From positions 57,152,724 to 57,216,723 of the forward strand of contig OX940860.1 of NCBI GenBank assembly GCA_954871525.1: a stretch of DNA of 64,000 nt, given 5' to 3'. The notes below the pieces were generated by a model. It made no database searches and was not told the DNA's origin. It was given only the letters and a program-made list of their open reading frames with translations. Below are positions 21,781 to 33,722 of the stretch, in pieces (positions within the stretch are counted from its first letter, which is position 1; every line of letters starts with the position of its first letter). The DNA is from Parietaria judaica (taxonomy: Eukaryota > Streptophyta > Magnoliopsida > Rosales > Urticaceae). A program made the position numbers and the translations under genes.

Positions 21781-22076
21781 GGATAAAACCAGATACTCAG
21801 ATCGATTTGCGTGCCACCATTGAAGGATGTTGAGGCCTTCGTTAGGGCACGGTGTCGGAGGAAGGTTGCAGAACCGGGCGTACTCGTCGACGGTGTTGCG
21901 CCGTTGACGTCGACCAAGAACACGAGATCACGAATTGCCGCTTCGCGAGTATGCCCGTGTTCTTGGTCGACGAGTACGCCCGATTCTGCAACCTTCCTCC
22001 GACACCGTGCCCTAACGAAAACCTCGACATCCTTCAATAGTGGCACGCAAATCGATCTGAGTATCCGGTTTTATTC

Positions 22077-22301
22077 TTGTTGGCTCGTGACATTCTCACA
22101 ATCCCGGTCTCAACGGTATCATCGGAGGCAGCATTCTCAACGGCCGGAAGGATGTTAGAGCCTCGCCGCAAATCTACGAGGTCATTGATGGTCGAGATCC
22201 CTATGCTTTCGAGAGATTGGATTATGGCCAACAAGCGACAACAAGAAAACGATATGTTTGACCGAAAATTGGTGAATTACTGTTCAAATATTCAAATGTA
22301 A
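22077..22301 (+). pseudogene. hAT transposase C-terminal fragment (right arm)
   Basis: The mirror copy of the block at 21556-21780: LARDILTIPVSTVSSEAAFS, then TAGRMLEPRRKSTRS and LSRDWIMANK. It differs from the left-arm copy at roughly a dozen of 74 residues, so the duplication is not recent or has been free to diverge. No catalytic core. Confidence 0.85.
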
Positions 22302-22759
22302 TTCATTTTCAATTGTTCATTTTCTCATTGTACTTTGAATTTGAAACTTCGTTTGCCTTTCGACATTTGGTTGTAGTTGTACTTTCCCGTATCCGACCTT
22401 CGAGTTTGTTGAATAAAAAAATATTTACTTTCTTTTGATGTTGTATGTTTTTATTTATTTAATATTTATTTTTAAACATTTAAAACACACAAAATAATTT
22501 AAGAATTTAAACATTTATATTTTTCAAAACCGAACTTAAGTACCAAAATGTTAGATTTGAACAATTAAACAAAATTAGGGACTAAACAATAAATAAAATA
22601 GATTTAATAAAAAAATAACCCGGATCCGGACCAGTCCGGGATTTTTTTTCCCGGACCCGGACTGATCCGTATCCGGGTTTTTTTTTTATAAAAAATAATA
22701 ATAATCCAGATGCTTTTTTGCCTCACATTTTGGGGATTAGGTCCGAATAGAGAATTAGG

Positions 22760-23354
22760 AGTCGACGAGAGTCTAAGTTCGCCAGAGGAGTCGTTCGACG
22801 AGTCGACGAAGACGTCCCTCGCCAGGTCAAGACCCTCGCCACAACGAGCTGAACTACGTGGGACCTGATTCTCTTAAACTGAGGTACGTAGGAAGCCTCG
22901 CCCAACCATAAGCGACGGGGCACGGGCTCGATCTACCCTTTTTTGCAAGTATTCCCTCACCATAGGAGCTCGGCAAGGAAGGGAAATCATGAAGAATCAT
23001 CAAGAACACCTCGGAGCTTCATCAAGACAGGAGTTCGCCTAGATGAGGACTTTGCCAAGACAGGAGTTCGCCTAGACGAGGACTTTGCCAAGACAACGAG
23101 TTCGCTTAGACGAGGAGTTTCTTCAAGACAAGAAAATCGCCTAGACGAGGAGCTCGCCAAGGAAGGAAGTTCGCCAAGGATCGCCAAGAACAGCCCGGAG
23201 GCTCACCCAAGACGAAGGATTTCCCTCCAGCTTTGACGATCATCAGTCAAACCGCGTTGACTCAACATTCAATTATCCGCGTGTTCACCGGGTCCAGCTC
23301 GGGGCCCGAACCTTGGATCCGACTCTAAGTTAAAGCCATTTTTACGCATTAACA
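22760..23354 (+). repeat. LTR 3' part, same family as element 2
   Basis: Closely matches the last 770 bp of the 3' LTR at 32282-33722: GTTCGACGAGTCGA, GAACTACGTGGGACCTGATT, AACCATAAGCGACGGGGCAC, CTTGGATCCGACTCTAAG and the end GCATTAACA. The left part is missing next to the hAT inverted duplication. This is an isolated, truncated LTR. Confidence 0.75.
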
Positions 23355-23390
23355 ACTAAACTTGAGTCAAAACAGTAATCGATATGCAGT

Positions 23391-23520
23391 AAAACCTCTA
23401 TAAATTAATATTGTTGGGAGTAGAGGATTTTATTATGTTATCGAGGTAAAATTTAGTCATGTTAATTATAGTCGGGACTATACAAAAATATTATTTTATC
23501 GAGATTAATTAAACCCAGTC
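23391..23520. other. AT-rich segment, possible DNA-transposon terminal part
   Basis: The phrase CAGTAAAACCTCTATAAATT followed by TATCGAGGTAA and TATCGAGATTAA resembles a dispersed plant repeat type, but I cannot assign it to a family. It separates the LTR fragment on its left from the repeat-rich LTR on its right. Confidence 0.3.
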
Positions 23521-23769
23521 ATCGGAACGGGAGGGGGTACCTCCCTATTCACCTCCGACGCTCAACATTAGTCGAGCATTTTACTGAATATATATATATA
23601 TATATATAAGAGAACGGGAGTTTTATAGTTGTAGAGAGCGTTGGAATAAGTTACCGTTTCATTGAAATGAAGATCCTATTTATAGGATGGTCCAGGGACC
23701 TTGAGGCAATTATAAATTGCTTGTTTCAGCCCCTGAGATTTAAAGATATTTTTTTTTTGCTCTTTTTGG

Positions 23770-24692
23770 GTTTTCCAGTGCGGATTCTTCCTCGCGGGTG
23801 CGGATTCTTCTGTTCTGGTTCGATAAATTTGTGAATCAATTTTGCACCCACAGCATCTTCCGGTTCAGGAAACGGATACCCGGGGTGAGTTTTATTAATT
23901 AAATGGTTTTTTCATTTAATTATTATCTCCCTTTTTGACGTTTGCGGGTGCGGATTCTCCTACGCGGGTGCGGATTCTTCTGTTCTGGTGCGATAAATTC
24001 GTTAATCAATTTCGCACCACCAACATCTTCCGGTTCTGGAAACGGACACCGAGGGAGAGTCTTATTGATTAAATGGTTTTTTCATTTATCTATTATCTCC
24101 TTTTTTTGACGTTTGCGGGTGTAGATTCTTCCACGCGGGTGCGATAAATTTGTGAATAAATTTCACACCCGTAGCATCTTCCGGTTCTTAAAACGGACAC
24201 CCGGGGGAGTTTTATTAATTAAATAGATTTTAAATTTAATTATTATATCTATTTTTTTACGTTTGCGGGTGCGGATTGTTCCACGCCGGTGCGGATTCTT
24301 TCGTTCCGGTACAATAAATTCATGAATCAATTTCGCACCCGCAGCATCTTCCGGTTCTGGAAACGGACACCTGGGGTGAGTTTTATTAATTAAATGGATT
24401 TTCCATATAATTATTATCTCCATTTTTTGACGTTTGAGGGTGCGGATTCTTCCGTTCTGGTGCGATAAATTTTTGAATCAATTTTGTACACGCAACATCT
24501 TCCGGTTTCGGAAACTGACACCCGGGGTGAGCTTTATTAATTAAATTGTTTTTCCATTTAATTATTATCTCATTTTTTACGTTTGCGGGTGCGGATTCTT
24601 CCGTTCTGTTACGATAAATTTGTGAATCAATTTCGCACCATCATCATCTTACGGTTCGGGAAACGGACACCCGTGGCGAGTTTTATTAATTA
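23770..24692. repeat. tandem repeats of 149-170 bp in an LTR
   Basis: Six copies of a unit containing GTTTGCGGGTGCGGATTCTT, CGATAAATT-GTGAATCAATTT, CATCTTCCGGTTCTGGAAAC and GAGTTTTATTAATTAAATGG. CATCTT lies at about 23854, 24024, 24175, 24345, 24496 and 24645. Two length classes (about 150 and 170) differ by one internal GTGCGGATTCTT sub-repeat. A seventh copy lies beyond element 2, at 33723-33890. Confidence 0.85.
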
Positions 24693-24697
24693 AATGG

Positions 24698-25012
24698 TGT
24701 TATGTGCATTTTTCGGAACATATAAAAATTGGGCCCCTTTTGGTGAAAGTCAAAGCCCATCAGTGAAAGCCAAAGCCCACCGACGAAGTCGAAGACGGGA
24801 GGCCAATACCCAAGACATTTGGCGAGGCCCGGAGCTAAGAAGGCGAAGACGAAGAAAAATGCCCGTGAACCACGACATTTGGCGAGGCCCGGAGCTAAGA
24901 AGGCGAAGACGAAGACCAAAGGCTCACGAACCAAGACATTGGCGAGCCCTGGAGCTAAGAAGACGAAGAAGACAAAGCCCTTAATAAAAAAGGCACCTCC
25001 TTGCAAGGTACC
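24698..25012 (+). repeat. element 2 5' LTR, internally shortened
   Basis: Aligns to the first 320 bp of the 3' LTR from 32282 (GTGCATTTTTCGGAACATAT and onward). It contains three tandem units of about 60 bp with GGCCCGGAGCTAAGAAGGCG (about 24826, 24888, 24947). The rest of the LTR and the leader are deleted up to gag. Confidence 0.8.
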
Positions 25013-25019
25013 CTAGCGA

Positions 25020-26224
25020 CGTACCCCGCCGGGCCTCGCCCGACTACCGCCTAGGTCACCAGGAACCTCGCCAACCGTAACGCGACGACGATTCGTCCTC
25101 CTCCAAGGGATGCAGAAGGAAATCCAAGACTTGCGCTCTACCCAGGACCCTGCGCGAGAGGTCGTGCTGTGCTCGACGGGACTCTGTCCCTACTCGCACC
25201 ACACCTGCTTGACGGAGAAGCCGTAGGCGACCCACGCTTCGCATGCAACCTAATCTATGACGGGAAATGAGATCCTGTCTACCACCTCATCCAGTACCGA
25301 ACGATCATGCAAATGAAGAAGTGCTCAGTCTCGACGATTTGCTAGGCGTTCTGCTTAACTCTCAAAGGAACGGTGTTCGAGTGGTACTAGAGCCTACCCA
25401 AGGGAAGTATATACTCATTCAACCAGCTCAAGGACCTCTTCCTCGCCCGTTTCGCCGGCAGTGACTCAACGATAGGAGAAGTCCTACCTCTGGTCGATCA
25501 AGCATAAAAGCGACGAATCCCTACAGAAGTTGATCAACCGCTTCGTCTAAGAATCCAACAAGGTAAATGACTACACCAACGACGCTATCATCGCCCTCAT
25601 CGATGGACTACAAACCGGGAAGTTCTTAATCTCCCTCGTTAAGGAAAGGCCGTCGACCATGACAGAGCTCATGACGAGAGCAGCCCAGCACATCTCCGTG
25701 GAAAAATACCTCGCCAGCAGGAACTCTACAGAGCCAGGGAGTTATCAACGAAGCAACGACCACTCCCCCGACGAGCCCAAAGGGAAGAAAAGCCGCACTG
25801 ACGACATCATGAACCGAATGGCGAAGCCGCAAGGAAGTTATACGACGAGGAAACCATTCCGCTTCGACAGGAGGGACTACACGCCGCTGACGACTACTCC
25901 AGACGAAATCTTCGCCATGCACGGCGACAAGTTCAAGGAACCTCGCCCACTGAACAGATCACCGAAGGAAAAGACCAGGTATTGCCAATTCCATCGTGAC
26001 TACGGTCACCCGATGTTGTAGTGCTACCAGCTAAGGATTCAAATCGAAGACCTGATCAAGGAAGGACATTTAAAGGAGTTCGTCAAGAAGCTCGTGGAGA
26101 ACAACGAAGGCGTGCATACCCCACTATGACGATGACACAACCGACGATTCAAGACGACGAACGAGGAAAAGCCATTGCGGCAACTCCGCTGAACGTTATG
26201 TCAATAATCATCGGAGGGCCATGA
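25020..26224 (+). pseudogene. element 2 gag, degenerate
   Basis: Readable Tat-type gag pieces: ACNLIYDGK-DPVYHLIQY, AFCLTLKGTVFEWY-SLPKGS, FNQLKDLFLARFAG, then TELMTRAAQHISVEKYLASR and TPLTTTPDEIFAMHGDKFKE, and a cysteine-histidine segment CQFHRDYGHP. These align block by block with gag of the 13.5-kb element (51104-49161). Several in-frame stops replace positions where arginine or glutamine fits (for example K-stop-DP and WY-stop-SLP), and the frame changes near 25660. A dead gene. Confidence 0.75.
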
Positions 26225-26249
26225 ACTAGAGACTCAGGCCAAAGCAGAC

Positions 26250-26640
26250 GAACCTACGCACACGCAACATAGAAAGGATGGTCGCAAAACCAGGTTAACC
26301 TGACGGGCATAGATCACCAACAGCATGGTGAGGAGGATCCTCATCGACAACGGAAGCTCAGCCGACGTAATCCTCAAGACGGCCTTCGACAAGATGAACT
26401 TGGGCCGAGTCTTTGCCAACCTAGTTCGCACACCACTATTCGGTTTTGCAGGAGAATGCGTGACGACCGAAGGATCCATCGAGCTGCCAACGACCTTCGA
26501 GACCAAAGAAAGACCTAGGGTGACTCGAATGGTGAGCTATCTCATCGTCAACATGCCTTCGTCATACAACGTCATCATCGGGAGGCGCACGCTCAACCAA
26601 CTTCAAGCCGTGACATCCACCTAGCAACTATTGTCAAGTT
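26250..26640 (+). pseudogene. element 2 retropepsin
   Basis: An open segment from 26325 contains ILIDNGSSADVILKTAFDKM, with the Asp-Asn/Ser-Gly active-site loop typical of Tat protease, then TPLFGFAGECVTTEGSIELP and YNVIIGRRTLNQLQAVTST. It aligns with 49100-48700 of the 13.5-kb element. A stop ends it at about 26622, and the sequence that should lead into reverse transcriptase is scrambled. Confidence 0.8.
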
Positions 26641-27129
26641 CCCGACGCCAAGCAGAATCGGAGTCATGCGAGGAAGTCAAGCCGAGTCGCGAGCCTGTTA
26701 CAAAAAAGGAGTACACCGAAGCACAGCAACAATCGTCACCATCAGTGAAGGAGTCATCAACCTTAGCATTGTCAGAAAAGGAGAACCAGGAAGAGCTGCG
26801 AGAAATCCGACCACCGTTATCGGTCTGAAAGAGATATTCACCTCCTGCGACGATACGAGAAGAACCTGGACCGTGCCAGGAAGACAACCAGAGCCGAACC
26901 AGAAGATTCTCTATACTACACGACGTACAGGCGCGTCATCGACAAGATGTTCATTAGCGTATGCCGAATCAAGAGAAAGATCAACCTCACCAAGCGAAAG
27001 AGTGGAGAAAAGCATCAGCCAGAGGTCGCCAAGGAAAAAGAAGTAAAGGCTGACTTAGTTGCCAAGCATGCTCTCGACACCGACACTACCGCATCTGAAG
27101 GAAGAAGGAATGCAAAGCACGCACCGCCG

Positions 27130-27690
27130 AGGAGAAGAACCGTGCCCAATGGGCCGGTATGGAACATGCACATTAGTGGAATCGCCAGCGGCACCAACGC
27201 ATGAATCATCATTACCAGCCCTCAAGGAGAGAAGTCGAAGTACGCCATCAAGTTCGAGTTCACAGCCTCAAGCGACGAAGCCGAATGCGGAGCGCTACTC
27301 GACGGCTTGAACCTCGCCAAATGGCTCGACGTGAAGAATTTACAGGTACACTGCAGTTCACCGAGGGTCGAAAACCAGATGAACGGTGGACTACCGACAC
27401 AGGAAGACAACACGCTGACACGGCTGCAAGAAGCTATGGACCACCTCCAGCCATTGACATGATACGATGTCGCCTGGATCCCCGCAACCGCCAACGGCGA
27501 AGCAGCCACCCTAGCTCGAGCAATGAGCGCAGAAAGAGAATAGCACAAGATCCCCGACGAAGAAACGGAGGAGGAGTCAACCGCCTACGAAGAAATCCTT
27601 GCCATCAACACCGAAGATGAGCCCAAGTGGATGATCGCAATTGTCAACTGCCTCCGCCAAGGCGAGCTACCAGTCTTACCAGTCAACCTG
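27130..27690 (+). pseudogene. element 2 RNase H remnant
   Basis: GPVWNMHISGIASGTNA, KYAIKFEFTASSDEAECGAL, LDGLNLAKWLDVKNLQVHC and WIPATANGEAATLARAM are the plant-type RNase H of Tat elements (family: GPLW-LHVDGASN-SGSGAG, FGF-ATNNEAEYEALLAGL). The catalytic aspartate of HVDGA is changed (HISGI). The reverse transcriptase that should precede it is deleted; the text stops before integrase (WMIAIVNCLRQGELP). Confidence 0.75.
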
Positions 27691-27879
27691 CAGTACTGAA
27701 GTCACGGTGAAGACCCCATATCCTTTTCAAAAAAGCGCAATGCGCAAGGCCAAGTCTACCTTGTAGGCCAACCTTACTCATGAATAAATTCGTCTTAACC
27801 AAATACTCGGAATGTTTTCCCAAAATTGCAAGGCAGATTACGCCAAAACTTGGGGGTACTACCGTATATACCATCCCAA

Positions 27880-28265
27880 AAAAAAATTATCGGCTAAGCG
27901 CCGAGGACTCAGTCAGGTAAATAACAGGCAAACCTTGCCAGGAACATAATAGGCAAAACTGGCCAGGTGCCGAAGACCCTCGCTAGGTTCCAGTAAGGCT
28001 ACACTCATTCCGGCTACGCGCCAACCGAAACCATTCGCCAGGTACCCATACGGCTACTGTCTACGGACAAACACTCATGGTTACACGCTAACCATTAACC
28101 CTCGCCAGGTTCCAGTACGGCTACACTCATTCCGGCTACGCGTCAGCCGAAGACCATTCGCCAGGTACCCACACGGCTACTGTCTACGGACAACCCACTC
28201 AATGGTTACGCGCCGACCATACTTGTCGGATTAGCTACCCGACGAGAGCACCTACTATCTACGGA
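27880..28265 (+). repeat. element 2 3' UTR tandem repeats, about 122 bp
   Basis: Two near-complete copies and partial copies of a unit with GGCTACACTCATTCCGGCTA, CGAAGACCATTCGCCAGGTA and CGGCTACTGTCTACGGACAA; GGCTACACTC starts at 27997 and 28119. They lie between pol and the opposite-strand gene, the same position as the 114-bp repeats of the 13.5-kb element. Confidence 0.75.
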
Positions 28266-28644
28266 CAACCTATACTACTTGAAGATCACAAAACGGGTGA
28301 CGACCCTACAATCGCAGCGTAGTACACTCCCAAGACCGCTACAACGTGCCATGACGCGCATACTCAACAAGCAAATGTATGAACAAACTCAAAGTTCAAA
28401 TTATACCATATGCTTAAATTTCATCAACAAGTACGCAACAGAAAGACAAAACACGCCGAACAAACAACAAAGGCAGAAAGTAAGGCTAAACAAAGCCCGA
28501 AAAATGTGTAGAAAGCATAAAAGGCGTACGAAAGAGAAACTAATCTCTGGGAAGCACCAAGGTGAGAGGCTCCACATCGCGAACGAAGTCCGGGGCACCA
28601 AGGACATCAAGGAACCTGAAGGAAGGAGTAAGATGACCGTTCTC

Positions 28645-31600
28645 CTAAAGATGAGTGTCCTGGCAATCCGCGAAACCCGACCAGTACACCTCGTCGGAGG
28701 CCGCGTGCCACGTCGCATCTGTCTCAGCCAGACTCGCGTCAGCATCCGCCTTCAGCTTAGCATGGGAAGAAGCAACCTCGGAGACATCACTCTGAAGACG
28801 CTCGATTCGGGAGTCACGCCTCGCCAAAGAAGCCTTCAAAGCCGCGACCCGGTCCTTCGCCACATGAAGCTCATCTTCAACAGCTCGACGACCCTCGCGC
28901 ACGCCATCAGCCCTAGAGATCTTGACCTCAAGCCTCGCCTTGGTCACATTAGCCTGCAGCGCATTACGCTCAGCAACGACCTTCTTCAAGACGCCCTTCA
29001 AAGACGTACACAAGGTATTGGAAGCTTCAAGACGACGAGCCACCTCCGCCAACAAAATCAAGGCCTAGAAGACAAACGACGAGCATAAGAAAGAGCAATA
29101 CGATGAAGTAAGCAGAAATGCCGAAAAGTACGTACCCTCGCCTGACAGAAGGAATCCTCGACGACCAACGCCGAATCTGGAGCACCCACCGCCGATGCAA
29201 AAGCTCGAGGTTTAAGACTGGACACACTCTCTACACAGAGGCGCTTGAGGCTCACTGCACGCTCGACGCTCGACGAACCACCAGACGGAGGAATGACAGC
29301 AGGAGCAGGCACGTCACGCCGAGAATCGCCCCCTGAGGCCACAGCTGGAGATGACATCCCACCAATACGAGCGGTACGCTGACAAACCTGACGAGAAAAA
29401 TCCTTAGCCTTGCCAGCAGATGGCGAACGCGAACGACGAGACAAAGAGGCCTTCTCTGACGATAACCGTCGCTTCAAGAGACAGAAGGTACGATCATCAA
29501 GACTCTCGCCAGACGACTTTGAGACTGGAGCAGCAGGAGCGGCAGAAGCAGCAGGAGCAACACCAGAATCCCGATGACACATCTGAGGAACGAACTTTTT
29601 TAACGCCCCTCGGGAACCAGACGAACCCGCACAACGAGAAATGAATTGCAATGGAAAACAATACAGTTACTGAAGACTAAGCGAAGGAATTATAACTGCA
29701 GGAGTCGACGAAACTGGAGCAGCTGAAGGACAGACAATCGCTGAAGGAATACGCCACTCAGGAGCAGGAACCTTCGCCCTAGGTGAACTCCTCGCCGGAG
29801 AAGAGTGACGAGCACCTTCACTCGAAGAACGATGAGCATCAGCCCTCACCGGAGAAGAGCGACACGTCTGCTCTCGAAGAACGATGAACGCCTTCCCGCG
29901 AAGAAGCGCGAGGAATGTCACCATCAACCGGAGGAAGCACCTGAAGAGGAATCGGAGTGAACGAATCTGCCTCATCCACATCGACGAAGCTACCCAGCAA
30001 ATCTGCAATGAAGCCCACCTGGATCCACCGCCGAGGCTTCGTAAAGGAAAGCAGGCTACCTTTTTTCACCAACTTCGAGTTCAGGATCCTAAAATCCCCC
30101 AAACCAGACTTATGCTCGTACGGCGGACGCAGCAGACGAGAGCCAAAGTCAGACAAAGACGAACCAAGGAGAAATGCTATTTAGAGTCTGTCCTGTTACG
30201 AGGCACCTCTAGACGAACAAACGACGACGACACCACATATTCCCCAGGCTCATAGCCATGACAGTAGAAGCGAAAAGCAGTGCGAAACTCTTCGACCGTC
30301 AGAGAACGACAAGAATGCACCCGCCAAGCCAAGAAGCACATCGCCAAGATGCGAAAGGACCCCGGCGCAACCTGGAAGGCTGGCACGCCAAGCGACACCA
30401 GAAAATCACGGACGAACGGGCGAAGAGGAAGATCCATCCCCAGGGGAAGACTCTCCAAGTGCACCGACAGAAAACCAGGGATGCGATCGCAAGGAAGCTC
30501 GCCTGCAGCAGGAACTCGAAGATACGAAAGCCCATGCAGAGCAAGGAAGGACGTCAAATCAACACCAGAGACATGGCTACACACCATCAACTTAGGACAG
30601 GAGGCCGAAATGCGAGAGCGACGTTGTCTAAGAGTCTCGTCAGCAGGAGGACCCTCGCCAGCGGCAAAGACCATGAGGGAAAGACCCTCGCTTGCAGGTC
30701 CATCCTCAGCAACGGGCGCCTCATCGACAAAGTCCCTGCCAGCGCCTTGCTTCTCGGCGACATCAGATGTATCGACATCAGCAAACTTAATGTCGGAGGC
30801 ACCATCAAGGACCGAAGGCTCGAAGCCATGATCGCCAGGAGATTGGCCACAAGCCGTCAGGCCACCTGCAAATTTTTCAGCACATCCAGAAGACTCAGAA
30901 GACGAAACAGTCTCCATCAGAGCCGACGACAAAAGACGAATCAACAACGAGAGATTCTTACCGGACCCGGAGATCAGTTCACTTGGCCCATGAATGCTAA
31001 TTTCCTCGGCAAAAGATAGCCCTGGTCCCGACGAGTCCAACGCGAAAATCGGATCGCCAATCGGAGTCTCGAAGCCCTCAAAATCAAAAGTTTTCGTCGA
31101 AATCGGGTTCCACCACGACTTTTGGCGGCCCTTTCGTCGGAGCAAGCTCTCCGGAGCATGAGACGCCACCACCACCATGCACGGACATCACCAACGCCGC
31201 CAGAGAACTCGCCGGAGCTCCTGCCAAGCCGCTGCCCGCGCCGATCACCGACGGGCTCACGCGGATCCCGCACACGCCCCGAGCCCGCGCTCGGCCTCCA
31301 CCGCGCTAAGCGTCGCACCACTGCCAGCGACCACCACAGACGGCGTCAATGGGCCCACACCAGTCAGCCCAGCTATGCCAAAGACGCAGCCCACGCCCGC
31401 GCTGTCCGCGCCTCCTTCGCCGATCCCCGCGCGCACGCCGCCGCAAAACGCGGTCCTCGCCGCACCACCTGCTGTCGTGACCACCCCCGACAACCCAGAT
31501 GATGCCGATGGAGCAAGGCCAGCCATCTCCGCAATACCGCACGCCACAACGCTGCCCACGCCTTCGTCGGAAGCTCCGCCGATAACGCCTACACCGAGCT

Positions 31601-31719
31601 CGGTCTCGTCGGCGATGTTCGCCGAGAATTCGAACCCCATACCGCCAAGTTTGCCGGAAAAATTCATCGCCACCGCGAGCAAGGAAAACAAAGCCGTCAA
31701 GCTCCCCGGAGAAAGGCAA
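28645..31719 (-). pseudogene. element 2 antisense gene (Transposase_28-like, coiled coil)
   Basis: The gene runs opposite to gag-pol. The segment 31178-30177 (333 open codons) contains IPGFLSVHLESLPLGMDLPL, RPFVRDFLVSLGVPAFQVAP and GSFRILAMCFLAWRV, the pattern of the 'putative gypsy type transposon' domain (Transposase_28). Upstream (31719-31257) is a glycine/alanine-rich N-terminal region. Downstream (30156-28645) are serine/arginine-rich and coiled-coil segments (LASLARRDSRIERLQSD-type heptads). Reading frames change several times, partly explicable by introns and partly by damage. Its biochemical role is unknown. Confidence 0.7.
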
Positions 31720-32267
31720 ATCGCGAATTGGAGAGGAGGAGGAGAGAGAAAAATGCCTTAAACCCTAAAAGGTATTTATGAGGTAATATTTTACCCTAAT
31801 CTCATTTCCCTTTTTGATTAATTTCGAATTATACAAGCCCGTGCAAGCCCAAAATCGCACAAACTAGTCCCCACAAGCTGATGTTTGCGATTTTTAATGG
31901 GTAAAAACGATCAAAAATGGGTTTTTATACGTTTTTAAGTGAAAAATGCTATTTTCAAAGGTTATTAAAAAAGCATTGGAAATTAAACTTTGAAACTTTA
32001 TAAAGTTTCATTTTTAATTTTCTAACGTGAAAGCCAAATTCAAATTATTTTTTCTAGTTTTCATGAATTATTTAAGGTTTTATTACAAGCTTATTTTGCA
32101 AGCATTTTGAAAATTATTTTACAAAAGCCCAGTTAAAGGAAATTTGCAGTTCCTTGGGAGGACGGAGAGGAGACTAACATCTCTGACAGCCCGGATCCTC
32201 GCTAAATAACACAAGTTACCTTAAAGTTTTAAAACTAAAGTTTCTCGCGCAATACAATTACCCAAGA

Positions 32268-33722
32268 AACTAGGGGGTTAATATTATGTGCATTTTTCGG
32301 AACATATAAAAATTAGGCCCCCTTTGGCGAAAGTCAAAGCCCATCAGTGAAAGTCAAAGCCCACCAACGGAGTCGAAGACCGGAGGCCCACGACCCAAGA
32401 CATTAAGCGAGGCCCGGTGCTAAGAAGGCGAAGACGAAGATCAAAGGCCCACGAACCAAGACATTTGGAGAGGCCCGGAGCTAAGAAGGTGAAGACGAAG
32501 ACCAAAGGCCCACGAACCAAGACATTGGCGAGGCCCCGAGCTAAGAAGACGAAGAAGACAGAGCCCTTGATAAAAGAGGCACCTCTTGCGCGAGGTACCT
32601 TGCCCTGATGAGCACCTCGCTGTGACGAGCTTCCTGGCGAGGTCCCCCCGACGAGCCCCTGGTGAAGTACCTCGCCCTGACGAGCCCCTGGCGAAGTACT
32701 TCGCTCTGGCGAGCCATGATAAGGAGCCACTGCAAGGCCCCTCTAGCAAGAGGAAATTCAAAGGCCCCCCTTTGTTCAATTATAGGGAGTTGGTTTTCCT
32801 ATAAATAGGAGCCTTATCTTCCTCATTTTTACAGTCACTCACAATGGCCTCCAGAGCTTCTCTTTCTACTTTCTCTCTCTAGAAATTCGCCTACTCCCTT
32901 AGGAGAAAAGGCTTAAATAAGAGTTGGGATTAGTCAAGGGATTGAGTTTTGCCTGAGAGGGGTTGTTCGACGAGTCGATGAAGGCTTCCCTCACCAGGTC
33001 ATCGCGTGGACGCGGACACCTACGAGGTCGACCAGAGGCGTCCCTCGCCAGGTCAACGCATGGACGCGGACACCTACGAGGTCGACAAGGAGCATCCCTC
33101 GCCATAACGAGCTCGCCAACACCTACGAGGTCGACAAGGAGCATCCCTCGCCGATAATACCACCGATATTCGGCCAAGGGTCACCCCCGCACCGCTAACA
33201 TCGACACTTCCGACGAGTCAAACAACATCGTCATTCACCCGCCATTTATCACTAACCCTGAACTACGTGGGACCTGATTCTCTTAAACTGAGATACATAG
33301 GCAGCCTCACCCAACCATAAGCGACGGGGCACGGATCCGATCTTCCTTTTTTTTTTTTTTTTTGCAGGTTTTCCCTCGCCATAGAAGCTCACCAAGGGAG
33401 GGAAATCACGAAGAATCATCAAGAACATCTCGGAACTTCATCAAGACAGAAGTTCGCCTAGACGAGGACTTCGCCAAGACGAGGAGTATGCCAAGACAAG
33501 GACTTCACCCCAACGTGGAGCTCGCCAAGGAAGGAAGTTCGCCAAGGATCGCTAAGAACAGCTCGGAGACTCATCCAGGACGACGGATTCACCTCCAACT
33601 TTGACGATCATCAGTCAACCCGCGTTGACTCAGCGTTCAATCATCCACGTGGTCAGCGGGTCTAGCTCGGGACCCGAACCTTGGATCCGACTCTAAGTTA
33701 AAGCAATTTTTACACATTAACA
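32268..33722 (+). repeat. element 2 purine tract and 3' LTR
   Basis: AACTAGGGGGTTAA (32268-32281) is the purine tract. The LTR (32282-33722, 1441 bp) aligns to the 5' copy; its first bases are TA where the 5' copy has TG. It contains three 62-bp U3 repeats (from about 32406), a TATA region (CCTATAAATAGGAG at 32800-32813), R-U5 and the end ACATTAACA. Confidence 0.82.

Larger units (their letters stand above)
21150..22695. repeat. 1.5-kb inverted duplication of a hAT 3' end
   Basis: Two arms of about 740 bp face each other around a centre at about 21925. Each arm runs from an outer AACCCGGATMCGGACCAG-type end, through transposase coding sequence, to an inner GTCGACGAGTACGCCC. The spacer (21891-21962) holds a further small inverted repeat, GTCGACCAAGAACACG/CGTGTTCTTGGTCGAC. 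A transcript through it would fold into a long near-perfect hairpin. The outer ends are ragged and no target duplication was established. Confidence 0.85.
24698..33722 (+). mobile_element. Tat-type Ty3/gypsy element 2, 9.0 kb, 5-bp TSD
   Basis: Bounded by TGTTATGTGC (24698) and ACATTAACA (33722), with AATGG directly repeated at 24693-24697 and 33723-33727. Order on the plus strand: shortened 5' LTR, degenerate gag, protease, RNase H, tandem-repeat 3' UTR, a long gene on the opposite strand, purine tract, full 3' LTR. Reverse transcriptase, integrase, the PBS and about 1.1 kb of the 5' LTR are missing. The perfect target duplication shows these losses are internal, after or before a normal insertion. 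Confidence 0.88.
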
